Shown: positions 8,757-18,730, numbered from the stretch's first letter. The stretch is 63,607 nucleotides of DNA from Pedobacter jeongneungensis (GCF_000633455.1 NZ_AYMG01000033.1:1-63607); one strand, 5' to 3'. Made by a program: numbers and translations. Notes: a model not told the origin generated them from the sequence alone.

Positions 8757-9458
8757 CTAATAAGCCAGAAAAAAATCTTTTAGTAAAAGCTTATATGCTT
8801 TGGTATGCTCCTTTAAAGATTCGTAAATATTAAAATCACTTTCTATTAATAGCGTTTCGCCTTTTTTCAAACAGATGATTTGTCTAAAAGTTGGCTTATT
8901 TTCATCAGAATGAATATTAATCCGTTCTGCAAGCGATAAATTATGCTGAGATGCGATATCAATCACTTCGTCCGCCTGTTTAACCGGCAAAATAAGCCAG
9001 ATCTGCCCATCATCAGCCAAAAGCGAGTTTGATTTTTCAACCAATAAACTAAAAAAATCCTCATCTGCATGTCTGGCGATACCTTTTCTAACTTCTTCGT
9101 TCTTTAAATCGTTAACAAAAAAAGGTGGATTGGAAACAATCAGATCAAATTTTCCAGGATGGTTATATTGTTCAATTGCGGTATGGCTAATACTTAACCG
9201 CTCACTAAAAACTGATAATTGAAAATTCCTCCCCGCGGTTTCAGCAGCTTGCCTGTCAATTTCTACTGCATCTATAACTGCATCAGGAAAACGTTGTGCC
9301 AACATCAAAGCAATAACGCCGGTCCCGGTCCCAATATCCAATATCCTTTTTGGCGACGGATGTGAAACTATTGCCCCAAGCAATACCCCATCGGTATTAA
9401 TTTTCATGGCACAGCCTGTTTGGTCTATATCAAACTGTTTGAATTTAAAAATACTCAT
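8757..9458 (-). CDS. trmN6: tRNA1(Val) (adenine-37-N6)-methyltransferase
   Basis: A SAM-dependent methyltransferase of the YfiC/TrmN6 family, which modifies A37 of tRNA-Val. The 233-residue length matches. The SAM-binding motif DIGTGTGVIAL is near residue 41, the acidic VEID that contacts the ribose is near 66, and the N6-adenine catalytic motif NPPF is near 110. The frame opens one base after the stop of the VOC gene at 9460, so the two are an operon and translation is probably coupled. Confidence 0.9.
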   Translation of the reverse strand: MSIFKFKQFDIDQTGCAMKINTDGVLLGAIVSHPSPKRILDIGTGTGVIALMLAQRFPDAVIDAVEIDRQAAETAGRNFQLSVFSERLSISHTAIEQYNHPGKFDLIVSNPPFFVNDLKNEEVRKGIARHADEDFFSLLVEKSNSLLADDGQIWLILPVKQADEVIDIASQHNLSLAERINIHSDENKPTFRQIICLKKGETLLIESDFNIYESLKEHTKAYKLLLKDFFLAY

Positions 9459-9459
9459 C

Positions 9460-9843
9460 TTAAATCTCGTACAGTTCTAAAGGCAAACCATCCGGATCAG
9501 CAAAGAAAGTAAACCGTTTATCGGTAAATTCGTCAATGCGGATAGGTTCAGTTACAATTCCCTGTCCGTTTAACCTCTCGATTTCTTTCTCAATATCGGT
9601 TACCTCAAAAGCCAAATGGCGCAAGCCTTGTGCTTCCGGTCGCGATGGCCTTGCAGGAGGATTTTCGAAAGAAAAAAGTTCGATCTGGTAAACACCATTT
9701 ACGGCCAGATCCAGTTTATACGATTTCCTTTCTGCCCGATAAACCTCGGCCAAAGCCGTAAACCCTAATTTATTCACATAAAAATCTTTCGATTTTTCGT
9801 AATCAGAACAGATAATGGCGATGTGATGGATTTTATTGAACAT
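9460..9843 (-). CDS. VOC family protein, glyoxalase-like (YaeR/GloA2 type)
   Basis: A 127-residue single-unit glyoxalase/bleomycin-resistance-fold protein. It starts with IHHIAI, the first metal histidine region. It has LRHLAFEV in the second half and ends with FADPDGLPLELYEI, which carries the last glutamate ligand. This layout matches YaeR-like proteins, whose substrate is not established. It is the first gene of a two-gene operon with trmN6, one base apart. Confidence 0.85.
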   Translation of the reverse strand: MFNKIHHIAIICSDYEKSKDFYVNKLGFTALAEVYRAERKSYKLDLAVNGVYQIELFSFENPPARPSRPEAQGLRHLAFEVTDIEKEIERLNGQGIVTEPIRIDEFTDKRFTFFADPDGLPLELYEI

Positions 9844-9899
9844 AGATTTAACTTTTTACTTTGTGCCCGCTGTAAATTCACAAACACTTCTAAAAATGG

Positions 9900-9985
9900 C
9901 CGTCATCTCGACTGGAACGCAGTGGAATGGAGAGATCTGCCTCGATAGATTTCTCGACTGCGTTGCACTCCGCTCGAAATGACGA
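9900..9985. repeat. dispersed palindromic repeat (CGTCATCTCGA type)
   Basis: CGTCATCTCGA at the left and TCGAAATGACG at the right form an imperfect hairpin around GGAGAGATCT...AGATTTCTCGAC. Related copies occur at 13843-14006, 37140-37199 and 63282-63312. Confidence 0.7.
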
Positions 9986-10066
9986 TCTGAGGGTTACATT
10001 AACGTCAAAAGTAATAAAAGCACAATTATATTGCACACTTCAATAAGCTTTTTAAATTTTTAACGC

Positions 10067-10074
10067 TATTTTTG
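10067..10074 (+). promoter_or_regulatory. Bacteroidota -7 box for purL
   Basis: TATTTTTG matches the Bacteroidota primary-sigma consensus TAnnTTTG and lies 19 bases before the ATG at 10093. It rules out the upstream TTG at 10072 as start, since that codon overlaps the box. Confidence 0.6.
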
Positions 10075-10092
10075 CAACTTCAAAAAAAAAGC

Positions 10093-13000
10093 ATGATTCA
10101 TTTCTTCCTTAGTCAATCGCAGGCGATTTTTGTTCTACAAACAGACAAAGCGCTTTCTACCACTGATATTACTAAACTCGAATGGTTATTTGGCGGCGCC
10201 AAAATCTCGCAGGAAACAGCTCTTAAAGGCTTTTTCGTTGGACCAAGAGCAGCAATGATTACTCCATGGAGTACCAATGCTGTGGAGATTACCCAGAACA
10301 TGGACATGCAGGGCATCATCAGGATTGAAGAATTTAAGCAGGTTGATGAAAGTTATACCGATTTCGACCCGATGCTTTCTCAAAAATACGATAAACTTGA
10401 TCAGGAGGTTTATACCATCAACATCAAACCTGAACCGATTTTAGAAATCACCGATATTGCGGCTTATAACAAACAGGAAGGACTTTCTTTAAGTGATGAA
10501 GAAGTTGAGTATTTAAACACCTTAGCACAGAAATTAGAAAGACCATTAACCGATTCTGAAGTTTTTGGTTTCTCGCAGGTAAATTCAGAACACTGTCGCC
10601 ATAAAATTTTCAATGGTAAATTCGTAATTGATGGTATAGAACAGCCTACTTCTTTATTTAAGCTGATCCGAAAAACTTCTGAAGAAAATCCTAACGATAT
10701 TGTTTCTGCGTATAAAGATAACGTAGCTTTTATAAAAGGGCCTAAAGTGCAGCAATTTGCACCTAAACGTGCCGATGAGCCTGATTATTATACCACAAGC
10801 GATTTCGAATCGGTAATTTCCCTAAAAGCTGAAACACACAATTTCCCAACCACCGTAGAACCTTTTAATGGTGCTGCAACAGGTTCGGGAGGTGAAATCA
10901 GAGACCGTTTAGCCGGCGGACAAGGTTCATTGCCTTTAGCAGGAACAGCAGTATATATGACAGCCCTTTCTCGTCTGGAGGATAACCGTCCATGGGAAAA
11001 AGGTGTTGAAGAAAGAGCGTGGTTATATCAAACCCCGATGGATATCCTGATCAAAGCATCAAACGGTGCTACCGATTTTGGAAATAAATTCGGACAACCG
11101 CTCATTACAGGTTCGGTTTTAACTTTCGAACACGAGCACTTCGACAAGCTCAGTATGACATCTCGTAAGCTAGGTTTCGATAAAGTAATTATGCTCGCCG
11201 GTGGTATTGGTTACGGTAAAGCCAGTCAGGCACAAAAACTTAAACCACAGGAAGGCGATAACATCGTTATCCTGGGTGGCGAAAATTACAGGATCGGAAT
11301 GGGTGGTGCAGCAGTTTCATCTGCAGATACTGGCCAGCATGGTAGCGGGATCGAATTAAATGCCATCCAGCGCTCAAATCCTGAAATGCAAAAACGTGCG
11401 GCAAATGCCGTTCGTGGTATGGTAGAAAGCGATCACAATTCGATTATCTCCATTCACGATCATGGTGCAGGCGGTCACTTAAACTGTTTATCAGAACTGG
11501 TTGAAGAAACCGGAGGACTAATTGACTTAGATAAATTACCAGTAGGCGACCCTACCCTTTCGGCCAAAGAAATTATTGGTAACGAATCGCAGGAAAGAAT
11601 GGGATTGGTAATCGGTAACGAACATATCGAGACTTTACAAAAAATCGCCGACCGCGAACGTTCACCAATGTATACGGTAGGTAAAGTAACCGGGGATCAC
11701 CGTTTTACTTTTAAATCTGCAACAACAGGTTTAAAACCGATGGATTTAGAGCTATCAGCCATGTTTGGCAGTTCACCTAAAATCGTAATGGACGACAAAA
11801 CCATCGACCGTAATTACGAAGCTGTTACTTATAATAACAACGAATTAAATACCTATTTAGAGCAGGTGCTTCAATTAGAAGCTGTTGCAGCTAAAGATTG
11901 GTTAACCAATAAAGTAGACCGTTGCGTGGGTGGCCGCGTAGCCAAACAGCAATGTGCTGGCCCCTTACAGTTACCGTTAAATAACTGCGGTGTAATGGCT
12001 TTAGATTTTCAGGGAAAAGAAGGTATTGCCACTTCGGTAGGTCATGCGCCACTTTCGGCCTTGATTGATCCGGCTGCTGGCAGTCGCAATGCAATTGCAG
12101 AATCGCTTTCGAATATCGTTTGGGCACCTTTAAAGGATGGTTTAAAAAGTGTTTCACTTTCTGCCAACTGGATGTGGGCCTGCAAAAACGAAGGTGAAGA
12201 TGCCCGTTTATATGCAGCCGTAAAAGCCTGTTCTGATTTCGCCATCGATTTAGGAATCAACATTCCAACCGGAAAAGATTCGTTATCGATGAAACAGAAA
12301 TATAAAGATGGCGATGTAATTGCGCCAGGTACTGTGATTATTTCTGCAGGTGCCAACTGCGATGACATTACCAAAGTGGTGGAGCCGGTATTGCAGAAAA
12401 ATGGCGGATCTATTTATTACATCAACCTTTCTAACGATACCTATAAATTAGGTGGTTCATCTTTCGCACAGATTTTAAACAAAATCGGCACAGAAACACC
12501 TGATGTTAAGGATGCTGCTCAATTTAAAACTGCTTTTAATACGCTTCAACAATTAATTAAGGAAGATAAAATCCAGGCCGGACATGATATTGGCAGTGGC
12601 GGTTTAATCACAACCTTATTAGAAATGTGTTTTGCCGACCGCAATTTAGGTGCATCGATCGATTTATCTTCACTGGCAGAAACCGATAGCATTAAAGTAT
12701 TATTTGCAGAAAACATTGGTATCGTTTTCCAAGCCGATGCTTCGGTTGAAGAAAGCTTTACACAAGCTGGTGTTGCTTTCCATAAAATCGGCGAGGTAAA
12801 TACTTCAGCTAAATTAGAAGTTAAAAACGCTGCAGACAGCTTCAGTTTTGATATCGACCACTTACGTGATGTTTGGTTTAAAACTTCGTATCTGTTAGAT
12901 AGCAAACAAACCGGTAACGGTTTAGCCAAAGAGCGTTACGATAATTATAAAAACCAGGTTTTAAATTACACTTTCCCAACGCAATTTGATGGTAAAAAAC

Positions 13001-13773
13001 CGGTAATCGACGCCGGCAAACCACGTCCAAAAGCGGCTATTATCCGCGAAAAAGGAAGTAACTCAGAGCGCGAACTGGCCAATGCGATGTATCTGGCAGG
13101 TTTTGATGTAAAAGATGTACACATGACCGATTTAATTACCGGCAGAGAAACTTTAGAAGACATCCAGTTTATCGGTGCAGTGGGTGGATTCTCTAATTCT
13201 GACGTTTTAGGATCGGCAAAAGGCTGGGCTGGTGCATTTTTATATAACGAAAAAGCAAGGGTAGCTTTAGAGAAATTCTTTGCCCGTCCTGATACGTTAT
13301 CCGTTGGGGTTTGTAACGGTTGCCAGTTATTTGTAGAGTTGGGCTTAATTAATAAAGACCACGCAGAAAAACCTAAAATGCTTCATAACAAAAGCGGTAA
13401 ACACGAAAGTATTTTCACTTCGTTAACCTTACAGGAAAATAACTCTGTAATGTTATCTACTTTAGCAGGAAGCACTTTAGGGGTTTGGGTATCACATGGA
13501 GAAGGAAGATTCTCGTTACCTTATACAGAAGATAAATATAAAATCGTAGCCAAATATGCTTATGAAAGTTATCCGGCAAGTCCGAATGGCTCAGATTATA
13601 ATACTGCAATGTTATGTGACGAAACCGGCCGTCACCTGGTAATGATGCCGCACATTGAACGTTCATTGTTCCAATGGCACTGGGCAAATTACCCACAAGG
13701 CCGTAAAGACGAAGTTTCGCCATGGATGGAAGCCTTTGTAAATGCACGCAAGTGGATTGAGAATAAAGCATAA
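10093..13773 (+). CDS. purL: phosphoribosylformylglycinamidine synthase, long form
   Basis: Converts FGAR, glutamine and ATP to FGAM in purine synthesis. It is the single-chain type found in gamma-proteobacteria and Bacteroidota (1226 residues from this ATG). An N-terminal substrate-channel domain leads into the FGAM synthetase core. That core shows HCRHKIF near residue 180, the ETHNFPTT and GAATGSGGEIRD nucleotide and phosphate segments, and a second half-site around 640-900. The C-terminal class I glutaminase domain has nucleophile GVCNGCQ near 1080 and the histidine region SHGEGRF. The start at 10093 follows the -7 box by 19 bases. A strong terminator follows. purM is about 5 kb downstream, on its own promoter. 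Confidence 0.97.
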   Translation: MIHFFLSQSQAIFVLQTDKALSTTDITKLEWLFGGAKISQETALKGFFVGPRAAMITPWSTNAVEITQNMDMQGIIRIEEFKQVDESYTDFDPMLSQKYDKLDQEVYTINIKPEPILEITDIAAYNKQEGLSLSDEEVEYLNTLAQKLERPLTDSEVFGFSQVNSEHCRHKIFNGKFVIDGIEQPTSLFKLIRKTSEENPNDIVSAYKDNVAFIKGPKVQQFAPKRADEPDYYTTSDFESVISLKAETHNFPTTVEPFNGAATGSGGEIRDRLAGGQGSLPLAGTAVYMTALSRLEDNRPWEKGVEERAWLYQTPMDILIKASNGATDFGNKFGQPLITGSVLTFEHEHFDKLSMTSRKLGFDKVIMLAGGIGYGKASQAQKLKPQEGDNIVILGGENYRIGMGGAAVSSADTGQHGSGIELNAIQRSNPEMQKRAANAVRGMVESDHNSIISIHDHGAGGHLNCLSELVEETGGLIDLDKLPVGDPTLSAKEIIGNESQERMGLVIGNEHIETLQKIADRERSPMYTVGKVTGDHRFTFKSATTGLKPMDLELSAMFGSSPKIVMDDKTIDRNYEAVTYNNNELNTYLEQVLQLEAVAAKDWLTNKVDRCVGGRVAKQQCAGPLQLPLNNCGVMALDFQGKEGIATSVGHAPLSALIDPAAGSRNAIAESLSNIVWAPLKDGLKSVSLSANWMWACKNEGEDARLYAAVKACSDFAIDLGINIPTGKDSLSMKQKYKDGDVIAPGTVIISAGANCDDITKVVEPVLQKNGGSIYYINLSNDTYKLGGSSFAQILNKIGTETPDVKDAAQFKTAFNTLQQLIKEDKIQAGHDIGSGGLITTLLEMCFADRNLGASIDLSSLAETDSIKVLFAENIGIVFQADASVEESFTQAGVAFHKIGEVNTSAKLEVKNAADSFSFDIDHLRDVWFKTSYLLDSKQTGNGLAKERYDNYKNQVLNYTFPTQFDGKKPVIDAGKPRPKAAIIREKGSNSERELANAMYLAGFDVKDVHMTDLITGRETLEDIQFIGAVGGFSNSDVLGSAKGWAGAFLYNEKARVALEKFFARPDTLSVGVCNGCQLFVELGLINKDHAEKPKMLHNKSGKHESIFTSLTLQENNSVMLSTLAGSTLGVWVSHGEGRFSLPYTEDKYKIVAKYAYESYPASPNGSDYNTAMLCDETGRHLVMMPHIERSLFQWHWANYPQGRKDEVSPWMEAFVNARKWIENKA

Positions 13774-13789
13774 TAGAAATGGAAGATGT

Positions 13790-13829
13790 AAAATGGATGA
13801 TGGAATTAAAAACCATCATCCATTTTTTG
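13790..13829 (+). terminator. purL terminator
   Basis: AAAATGGATGATGG pairs perfectly with CCATCATCCATTTT across a 9-base loop and runs into six T. It starts 17 bases after the stop. Confidence 0.9.
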
Positions 13830-13842
13830 TTTAAACACATTC

Positions 13843-14006
13843 GTCATCTCGAGCGGACCCGATAGCTATCGGGTGCAACGGAGTCGAGAGATCTGTCGAG
13901 ATAGATTTCTCCATTTCGCTACCGATGAAGCCTGTGAAACAAGCAAGCATACCATGATAAATAATAACAGATGCTTAAACCGGCAAGCTTCAGTCGAAAT
14001 GACTGT
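13843..14006. repeat. dispersed palindromic repeat copy with nested palindromes
   Basis: Starts CGTCATCTCGAG and ends CAGTCGAAATGACT, a second copy of the repeat at 9900. The inserted ACCCGATAGCTATCGGGT (13850-13867 region) is a perfect palindrome that recurs at 40727 and 48575. Confidence 0.6.
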
Positions 14007-14203
14007 TCTCTTGTATTATTCTAAATGATTTCTTTTATTATGAAATGAGCGTTTTGCTTTTCATAGCTACTCTACTCCCGCCATCGCTTCTAGTCCTCAT
14101 TCCGCTGCACTTCACTGCGGGCTAACCGCTCTGTGGGGTTTATTAAACAAAAAGCCTGTTCTTCGGCATACGGGCCTGTTTCTGCATCCGCAATAAACCT
14201 TTA

Positions 14204-14345
14204 ATAGCACTAACGGCCTTACCACCTAAACCAGACCGGAGTGGAAACCCACAGCCCGAGGTACGAGGGCAAGGATTTGAAACAAAGGGCGGGACTGCAA
14301 TTACAAAAAGGTACTGTTCCTGCTTTCCAAAAAAACAACAATAAA
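14204..14345. repeat. dispersed spacer repeat, family B
   Basis: Noncoding block of the form CCTAAACCAGACCGGAGTGGAAAcCC...GGGCGGGACTGCAA...CCTGCTTTCC. A better-preserved copy lies at 37452-37571 and fragments at 18310-18545. Frames through it (both strands) look like chance reading. Confidence 0.5.
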
Positions 14346-14408
14346 ACCCCAAGAACAAAAAAACGGTCCGGGCACCGCCCAAACCGCTTCAATTTACCCC
14401 AACATCCA

Positions 14409-14500
14409 CGGTCTCTCCTCCATGGTCTGTGTCCTCACAGACCATCATCAAACCTACCCATTAGTGATTACCAAGTGGTCTGAGGAGACACAGACCACGG
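14409..14500. repeat. nested GGTCTGTG/CACAGACC inverted repeats
   Basis: GGTCTGTGTCCTCACAGACC (14424-14443) is itself a perfect 8-bp hairpin. GTGGTCTGAGGAGACACAGACCAC (14475-14498) is an 8-bp hairpin of the same core in the opposite sense. The two can also pair with each other. Confidence 0.6.
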
Positions 14501-14537
14501 AACTAGGTTAATAGAATTCTCCCCATCATCCATCCCA

Positions 14538-14888
14538 TCATATTCCCTGAATGTCTTTTCTAACCTCTGTTCTCCACCCTTTTCCATATTTTCGGTCCAT
14601 ATAAGAAGCAACTACTTTATTGTAATCTTCAATTGAAATATTGGTAGGCATAATACAGCCAAAACTATAATAAGCAATACCATATTTCTTTTCAAACACT
14701 TCCTGTCCTTTAACATAAGTAGATACAATACCCCCGCGGATTAAAAACTTAACCCTACCAATCTTTAAATCGGCATTTGCCAGCTTAATGCTATGTATTT
14801 TAGAAGTATCTACATCTTTTACAATTTTAGCATTCAAATAAGTAGCTGTAAAGCAAACAAAAACGAATATTAAAAGGGCATTTTTCAT
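14538..14888 (-). CDS. exported hypothetical protein downstream of tonB
   Basis: A 116-residue protein with a clear signal peptide (MKNALLIFVFVCFTATYLNA) and a small mature domain. It includes a central KKYGIAYYSFGC segment and a C-terminal helix rich in charged residues. I do not recognise the family. It starts 10 bases after the tonB-like gene stop on the same strand, so it is probably cotranscribed with it and works in the periplasm. A link to TonB-dependent uptake is only contextual. Confidence 0.65.
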   Translation of the reverse strand: MKNALLIFVFVCFTATYLNAKIVKDVDTSKIHSIKLANADLKIGRVKFLIRGGIVSTYVKGQEVFEKKYGIAYYSFGCIMPTNISIEDYNKVVASYMDRKYGKGWRTEVRKDIQGI

Positions 14889-14898
14889 TTTTCAATAT

Positions 14899-15747
14899 TT
14901 AATTAGAAATCTGGAAGTTGATGGCCATATTATACCTCACACGCACCGGCACACCTTTATTTTTACCTGGTTTCCATAACGGTGATTTTTTAATTACTTT
15001 AATTGCTTCTTCGTCGCAACCAAAACCGATTCCTTTAATTACCGATACATCGGTGATGGAACCATCTTTCTCTACCACGAAACTCACAAATACTTTTCCG
15101 GCTGCACCTTCATCCTGCGCTCTTGATGGATACCTTAAATTACGCTCCATATATTTAGACCATGCCTTGGCACCACCGGTAAATTCAGGATATTCATCAA
15201 CACCACCATTAATATAGATATTTGTATCTTCTCCTTTTCCTTCACCTTCTTTAGCAGTTCCTGTTCCATCACCGTTACCTTTTGCATCTGGAATAACCAG
15301 ATTTGGAGCTACAATCCCCTCTTGTGTTCTATCACTGATCACAGCATTTTCGATTTCTTTAATCGTTGGTGGATCTGGCAGATTTATTTTATTTACAACA
15401 ACTATATTATTAGATAAGGCTACCGTTTTAACCTTTACCGGTTCTACCTTTTTTGGCTCAGGTTTTTCCTCTGGTTTAGGCAGATCCGGTTTCATCTGGT
15501 GAATCACATCCGTTAAATCAATAACTTTTGCTGTTTCTACAACCGCATCTTCTTTAGGAACCAACTTCGCATAAATTAAAGGAGAGAAACAGGCGAGTAC
15601 AAATAAACTTCCCGCTACGAAAAGCGCCCTCGTCATAATCTTCGAAGATTTAGACCTTAAATCGTAAGCACCATAGTTTTTGTTGCGGTTTGCAAATACA
15701 AGATCGAGCCACTCGGTTTTGTATACGTTAATTGAAGAGTTGAACAT
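14899..15747 (-). CDS. TonB family energy transducer
   Basis: A 282-residue inner-membrane protein that would pass proton-motive energy to outer-membrane TonB-dependent receptors. It has a cytoplasmic N-terminus with NKNYGAYDLR, a motif typical of Bacteroidota TonB proteins. One membrane helix spans about residues 40-60. A Pro/Lys/Glu-rich periplasmic linker covers about 85-105, and a TonB C-terminal domain covers about 195-282 (ending VRYNMAINFQISN). There is no exbB-exbD beside it, so it must rely on motor genes elsewhere. The large receptor at 21.6-25 kb is a possible client. Confidence 0.9.
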   Translation of the reverse strand: MFNSSINVYKTEWLDLVFANRNKNYGAYDLRSKSSKIMTRALFVAGSLFVLACFSPLIYAKLVPKEDAVVETAKVIDLTDVIHQMKPDLPKPEEKPEPKKVEPVKVKTVALSNNIVVVNKINLPDPPTIKEIENAVISDRTQEGIVAPNLVIPDAKGNGDGTGTAKEGEGKGEDTNIYINGGVDEYPEFTGGAKAWSKYMERNLRYPSRAQDEGAAGKVFVSFVVEKDGSITDVSVIKGIGFGCDEEAIKVIKKSPLWKPGKNKGVPVRVRYNMAINFQISN

Positions 15748-15922
15748 AGTTTTAAAGTTTTATAGGATGATGCAACAAAATCATCGATTCCATAAAACAT
15801 TTAAAAAATCTATTTTCTTTACAAAAAATGAAATTTTTCATCTGAAAAACATTTTTTTATTTCATTTTCAGTAAAATTCACATATTTCATGCGATTGTTT
15901 TACAAAAATTAATAAAATATGC

Positions 15923-15930
15923 TATTTTTG
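15923..15930 (+). promoter_or_regulatory. Bacteroidota -7 box for glutamine synthetase III
   Basis: TATTTTTG, 20 bases before the ATG at 15951, matches TAnnTTTG. Confidence 0.6.
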
Positions 15931-15950
15931 ACAAAAAACATAACAAATTA

Positions 15951-18125
15951 ATGAAAAGCTTAAGAACCATCGCATTAAAAGAGGCTCAAAATAGAATTTC
16001 ACCTGAAGTTAAATCTCCTTCGGCGAAAATTTCTGATTTTTACGGCTCGAATGTATTTGATAAGAAAAAAATGAGAGATTTCTTATCTAAGGACGTGTAT
16101 GAAAAATTAATTTCATCTATCAACCAAGGTGAATTAATCAATTCTGACGATGCTAACCAAATTGCTACAGCTATGAAAGCCTGGGCAATGAGCGCTGGCG
16201 CAACGCACTACACGCACTGGTTCCAGCCATTAACTGGTACAACTGCCGAAAAACACGATTCGTTTTTTGAGCCGAGCGGTGATGGTGCTATCGAAAAATT
16301 TGCTGGTAGCGCATTAGTTCAACAAGAACCAGATGCTTCAAGTTTCCCTAACGGCGGTATTCGTAATACTTTCGAAGCCCGTGGTTATACTGCATGGGAT
16401 CCTTCTTCTCCAGCTTTCATTATGGAAAGTAAAGCAGGTAAAACCCTTTGCATCCCTACAGTTTTTGTATCATACACAGGCGAAGCCTTAGATTATAAAG
16501 CGCCATTATTAAAAGCATTAGCTGCACTTGATAAAGCTGCTGTTGATGTATGCCAATATTTCGATAAAAGCATTACTAAAGTAAATGCATCATTAGGTAT
16601 TGAGCAAGAATATTTCTTAGTTGATGAGTCATTATTCAACGCCCGTCCGGATTTATTATTAACCGGTCGTGCTTTGTTCGGTCACATGTCTGCTAAAGGA
16701 CAACAATTAGAAGATCATTATTTCGGTTCTATTCCAGAGCGCGTATTCAGCTACATGGTAGATTTCGAAAACGAAGCTTTGAAATTAGGTATTCCATTAA
16801 AAACCCGTCACAATGAGGTTGCGCCTTCTCAATTTGAATGTGCACCAATTTATGAAGAAATCAACTTAGCTATCGATCACAATCAATTGTTGATGGATTT
16901 GATGGAGAAAGTTGCCCGTCGTCACCATTTCCGTGTATTATTGCACGAAAAACCTTATGCTGGCATCAACGGATCAGGTAAACACAATAACTGGAGCTTA
17001 ATTACCGATACTGGTAAAAACTTATTGGCACCAGGTAAAACGCCTAAAAACAACTTAATGTTCCTTGCTTTCTTTGTAAATACAATTAAAGCGGTTAGCG
17101 AGCATGCTGATTTATTACGTGCAAGTATTGCATCGGTAAGCAACGATCACCGTTTAGGTGCAAACGAAGCGCCACCTGCAATTATCTCTATCTTCTTAGG
17201 TTCTCAACTGAACGATGTATTAGATGAGATCGAGCACTCACGTATTAGCAAAAAAATCAAAGAAGATAATGCACTTTGGTTAGGTATTCCTAAAATCCCA
17301 CAGATTTTGTTGGATAATACCGACCGTAACCGTACTTCTCCTTTCGCATTTACAGGTAACAAATTTGAGTTGAGAGCTGTTGGTTCATCAGCAAACTCTT
17401 CTGCTCCTATGACCATCTTAAACGCGATTATGGCTGAGCAATTGGTTAAGTTTAAAACAGAGGTTGATAAATTGATCAAAAAAGGTGATAAAAAAGACAT
17501 CGCTTTATTAACAGTGATCAAAAAATACATCAAAGAATCTAAAGGCATCCGTTTCGAAGGAAATGGTTATAGCCAGGAGTGGGAAGATGAAGCTGCAACA
17601 CGCGGTTTATCAAACATCAAAACTACACCAAAAGCTTTAGATGCTTATTTAACTGAAAAATCTGCTGAGTTATTTGCTTCAACAGGTATTTACAGTGCAC
17701 GTGAGATTCATGCCCGTCATGAAATCATGTTAGAAAACTTCTACAAAAAACTACAGATCGAAGCACGTGTAATGGGCGAAGTGGCTAACACAGCCATTAT
17801 TCCTGCTGCTATTGCTTACCAAAACTCTTTAATCGCAAACGTACAAGGATTAAAAGCAATTGGTGTAGACAGCAAAGTTTCTATCGATATCGTTAAAAAA
17901 CTATCTGAGCATTTAGAAATTGTAAAAACCAATATCGATGCGATGTTAGAAGAACGTAAAGTAACCAACAAAATCGAAGATACCCGCGAAAAAGCGATCG
18001 CTTACGATGAAAAAGTTAAATCTTACTTCGATATCATCCGTTACCATGCTGATAAATTAGAGCAGATTGTTGACGACAGCGTTTGGCCTTTACCAAAATT
18101 CAGAGAATTATTATTCATGAAATAG
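15951..18125 (+). CDS. glnN: glutamine synthetase type III
   Basis: Makes glutamine from glutamate and ammonia with ATP. At 724 residues it has the length of the GSIII family, not the 450-470 of GSI. Characteristic segments are visible: GAKHYTH-like GATHYTHWFQP near residue 82, NGGIRNTFEARGYTAWDP near 128, the metal-ligand region GIEQEYFL near 212, RHNEVAPSQFE near 283, and the ATP-site stretch NGSGKHNNWS near 340. It is the main ammonia-assimilating enzyme in many Bacteroidota. It is monocistronic, with its own promoter and a terminator 26 bases after the stop. Confidence 0.95.
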   Translation: MKSLRTIALKEAQNRISPEVKSPSAKISDFYGSNVFDKKKMRDFLSKDVYEKLISSINQGELINSDDANQIATAMKAWAMSAGATHYTHWFQPLTGTTAEKHDSFFEPSGDGAIEKFAGSALVQQEPDASSFPNGGIRNTFEARGYTAWDPSSPAFIMESKAGKTLCIPTVFVSYTGEALDYKAPLLKALAALDKAAVDVCQYFDKSITKVNASLGIEQEYFLVDESLFNARPDLLLTGRALFGHMSAKGQQLEDHYFGSIPERVFSYMVDFENEALKLGIPLKTRHNEVAPSQFECAPIYEEINLAIDHNQLLMDLMEKVARRHHFRVLLHEKPYAGINGSGKHNNWSLITDTGKNLLAPGKTPKNNLMFLAFFVNTIKAVSEHADLLRASIASVSNDHRLGANEAPPAIISIFLGSQLNDVLDEIEHSRISKKIKEDNALWLGIPKIPQILLDNTDRNRTSPFAFTGNKFELRAVGSSANSSAPMTILNAIMAEQLVKFKTEVDKLIKKGDKKDIALLTVIKKYIKESKGIRFEGNGYSQEWEDEAATRGLSNIKTTPKALDAYLTEKSAELFASTGIYSAREIHARHEIMLENFYKKLQIEARVMGEVANTAIIPAAIAYQNSLIANVQGLKAIGVDSKVSIDIVKKLSEHLEIVKTNIDAMLEERKVTNKIEDTREKAIAYDEKVKSYFDIIRYHADKLEQIVDDSVWPLPKFRELLFMK

Positions 18126-18150
18126 ATTTAAGCCGTAAGGTTTAAGGTAT

Positions 18151-18189
18151 AGGGCGTAAGGTTTTAAACTTTACGCCCTTTGTTTTTTT
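18151..18189 (+). terminator. glutamine synthetase terminator
   Basis: AGGGCGTAAGG pairs with CTTTACGCCCT (10 of 11) and is followed by TTTGTTTTTTT. Confidence 0.85.
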
Positions 18190-18715
18190 AGTTCATTGGT
18201 TCATTTGCCAATGGTTCATTCGTACGGTAAATTGCAAACTGCAAATTGAAAACTGCTGATTGTGTCGCGTATTTTTTTTAGGGAAAGCAATCCCTATACT
18301 CATCGGTTAAAGCAGCCCTGCTTTCCTTCCTGCTTCCATCGTCCTACCAATTTTAATATTGCTGCACCAGCATCCATCCAATCAGGTTTATTTTAGATAG
18401 GCCTGTGCAAGGAAAAAAAACCGCCACAATGAACAACTCTCAATATCCTAAGCCCGATTGTACGAATGCCGTTTTATTCGTTAAATATTTTTTCTGTTCC
18501 ACAGCTTTAAAACGGCAGCAGGAAAAGCGGGACTGCAAACCGCCATGGAATGACAACTTTCGCTTCCAAAATCACTTTCAATTTTCTTGTTAGAATAAGC
18601 CTTGGGCAGGTAAAAACCTCTGTCAAAGACTCACAGTTTACCATCGACTCCGGACTTCGGACTCCCGACTTCCTACTTTCTAACTTCTCCCCTTTTACCT
18701 TCCACCTTAAAAAAC
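18190..18715. other. repeat-filled spacer before purM
   Basis: 18195-18260 holds AACTG/AATTG-type repeat text related to the 62 kb array. 18310-18545 has fragments of family B (GGCAGGAAAAGCGGGACTGCAA). 18645-18680 is a short CGGACTTCGGACTCCCGACTT tandem. Short frames on both strands cross these repeats and are not supported as genes. Confidence 0.5.
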
Positions 18716-18723
18716 TATCTTTG
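18716..18723 (+). promoter_or_regulatory. Bacteroidota -7 box for purM
   Basis: TATCTTTG matches TAnnTTTG. Its last base is only seven bases before the ATG at 18731, which implies an almost leaderless message. Confidence 0.6.
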
Positions 18724-18730
18724 CGGCAAC

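Noticed and set aside
14143..14483. Short frames on both strands in the spacer before tonB
   Set aside because: They run through dispersed repeat text of family B and the GGTCTGTG hairpins. Composition is unlike genes, and opposite-strand frames overlap.
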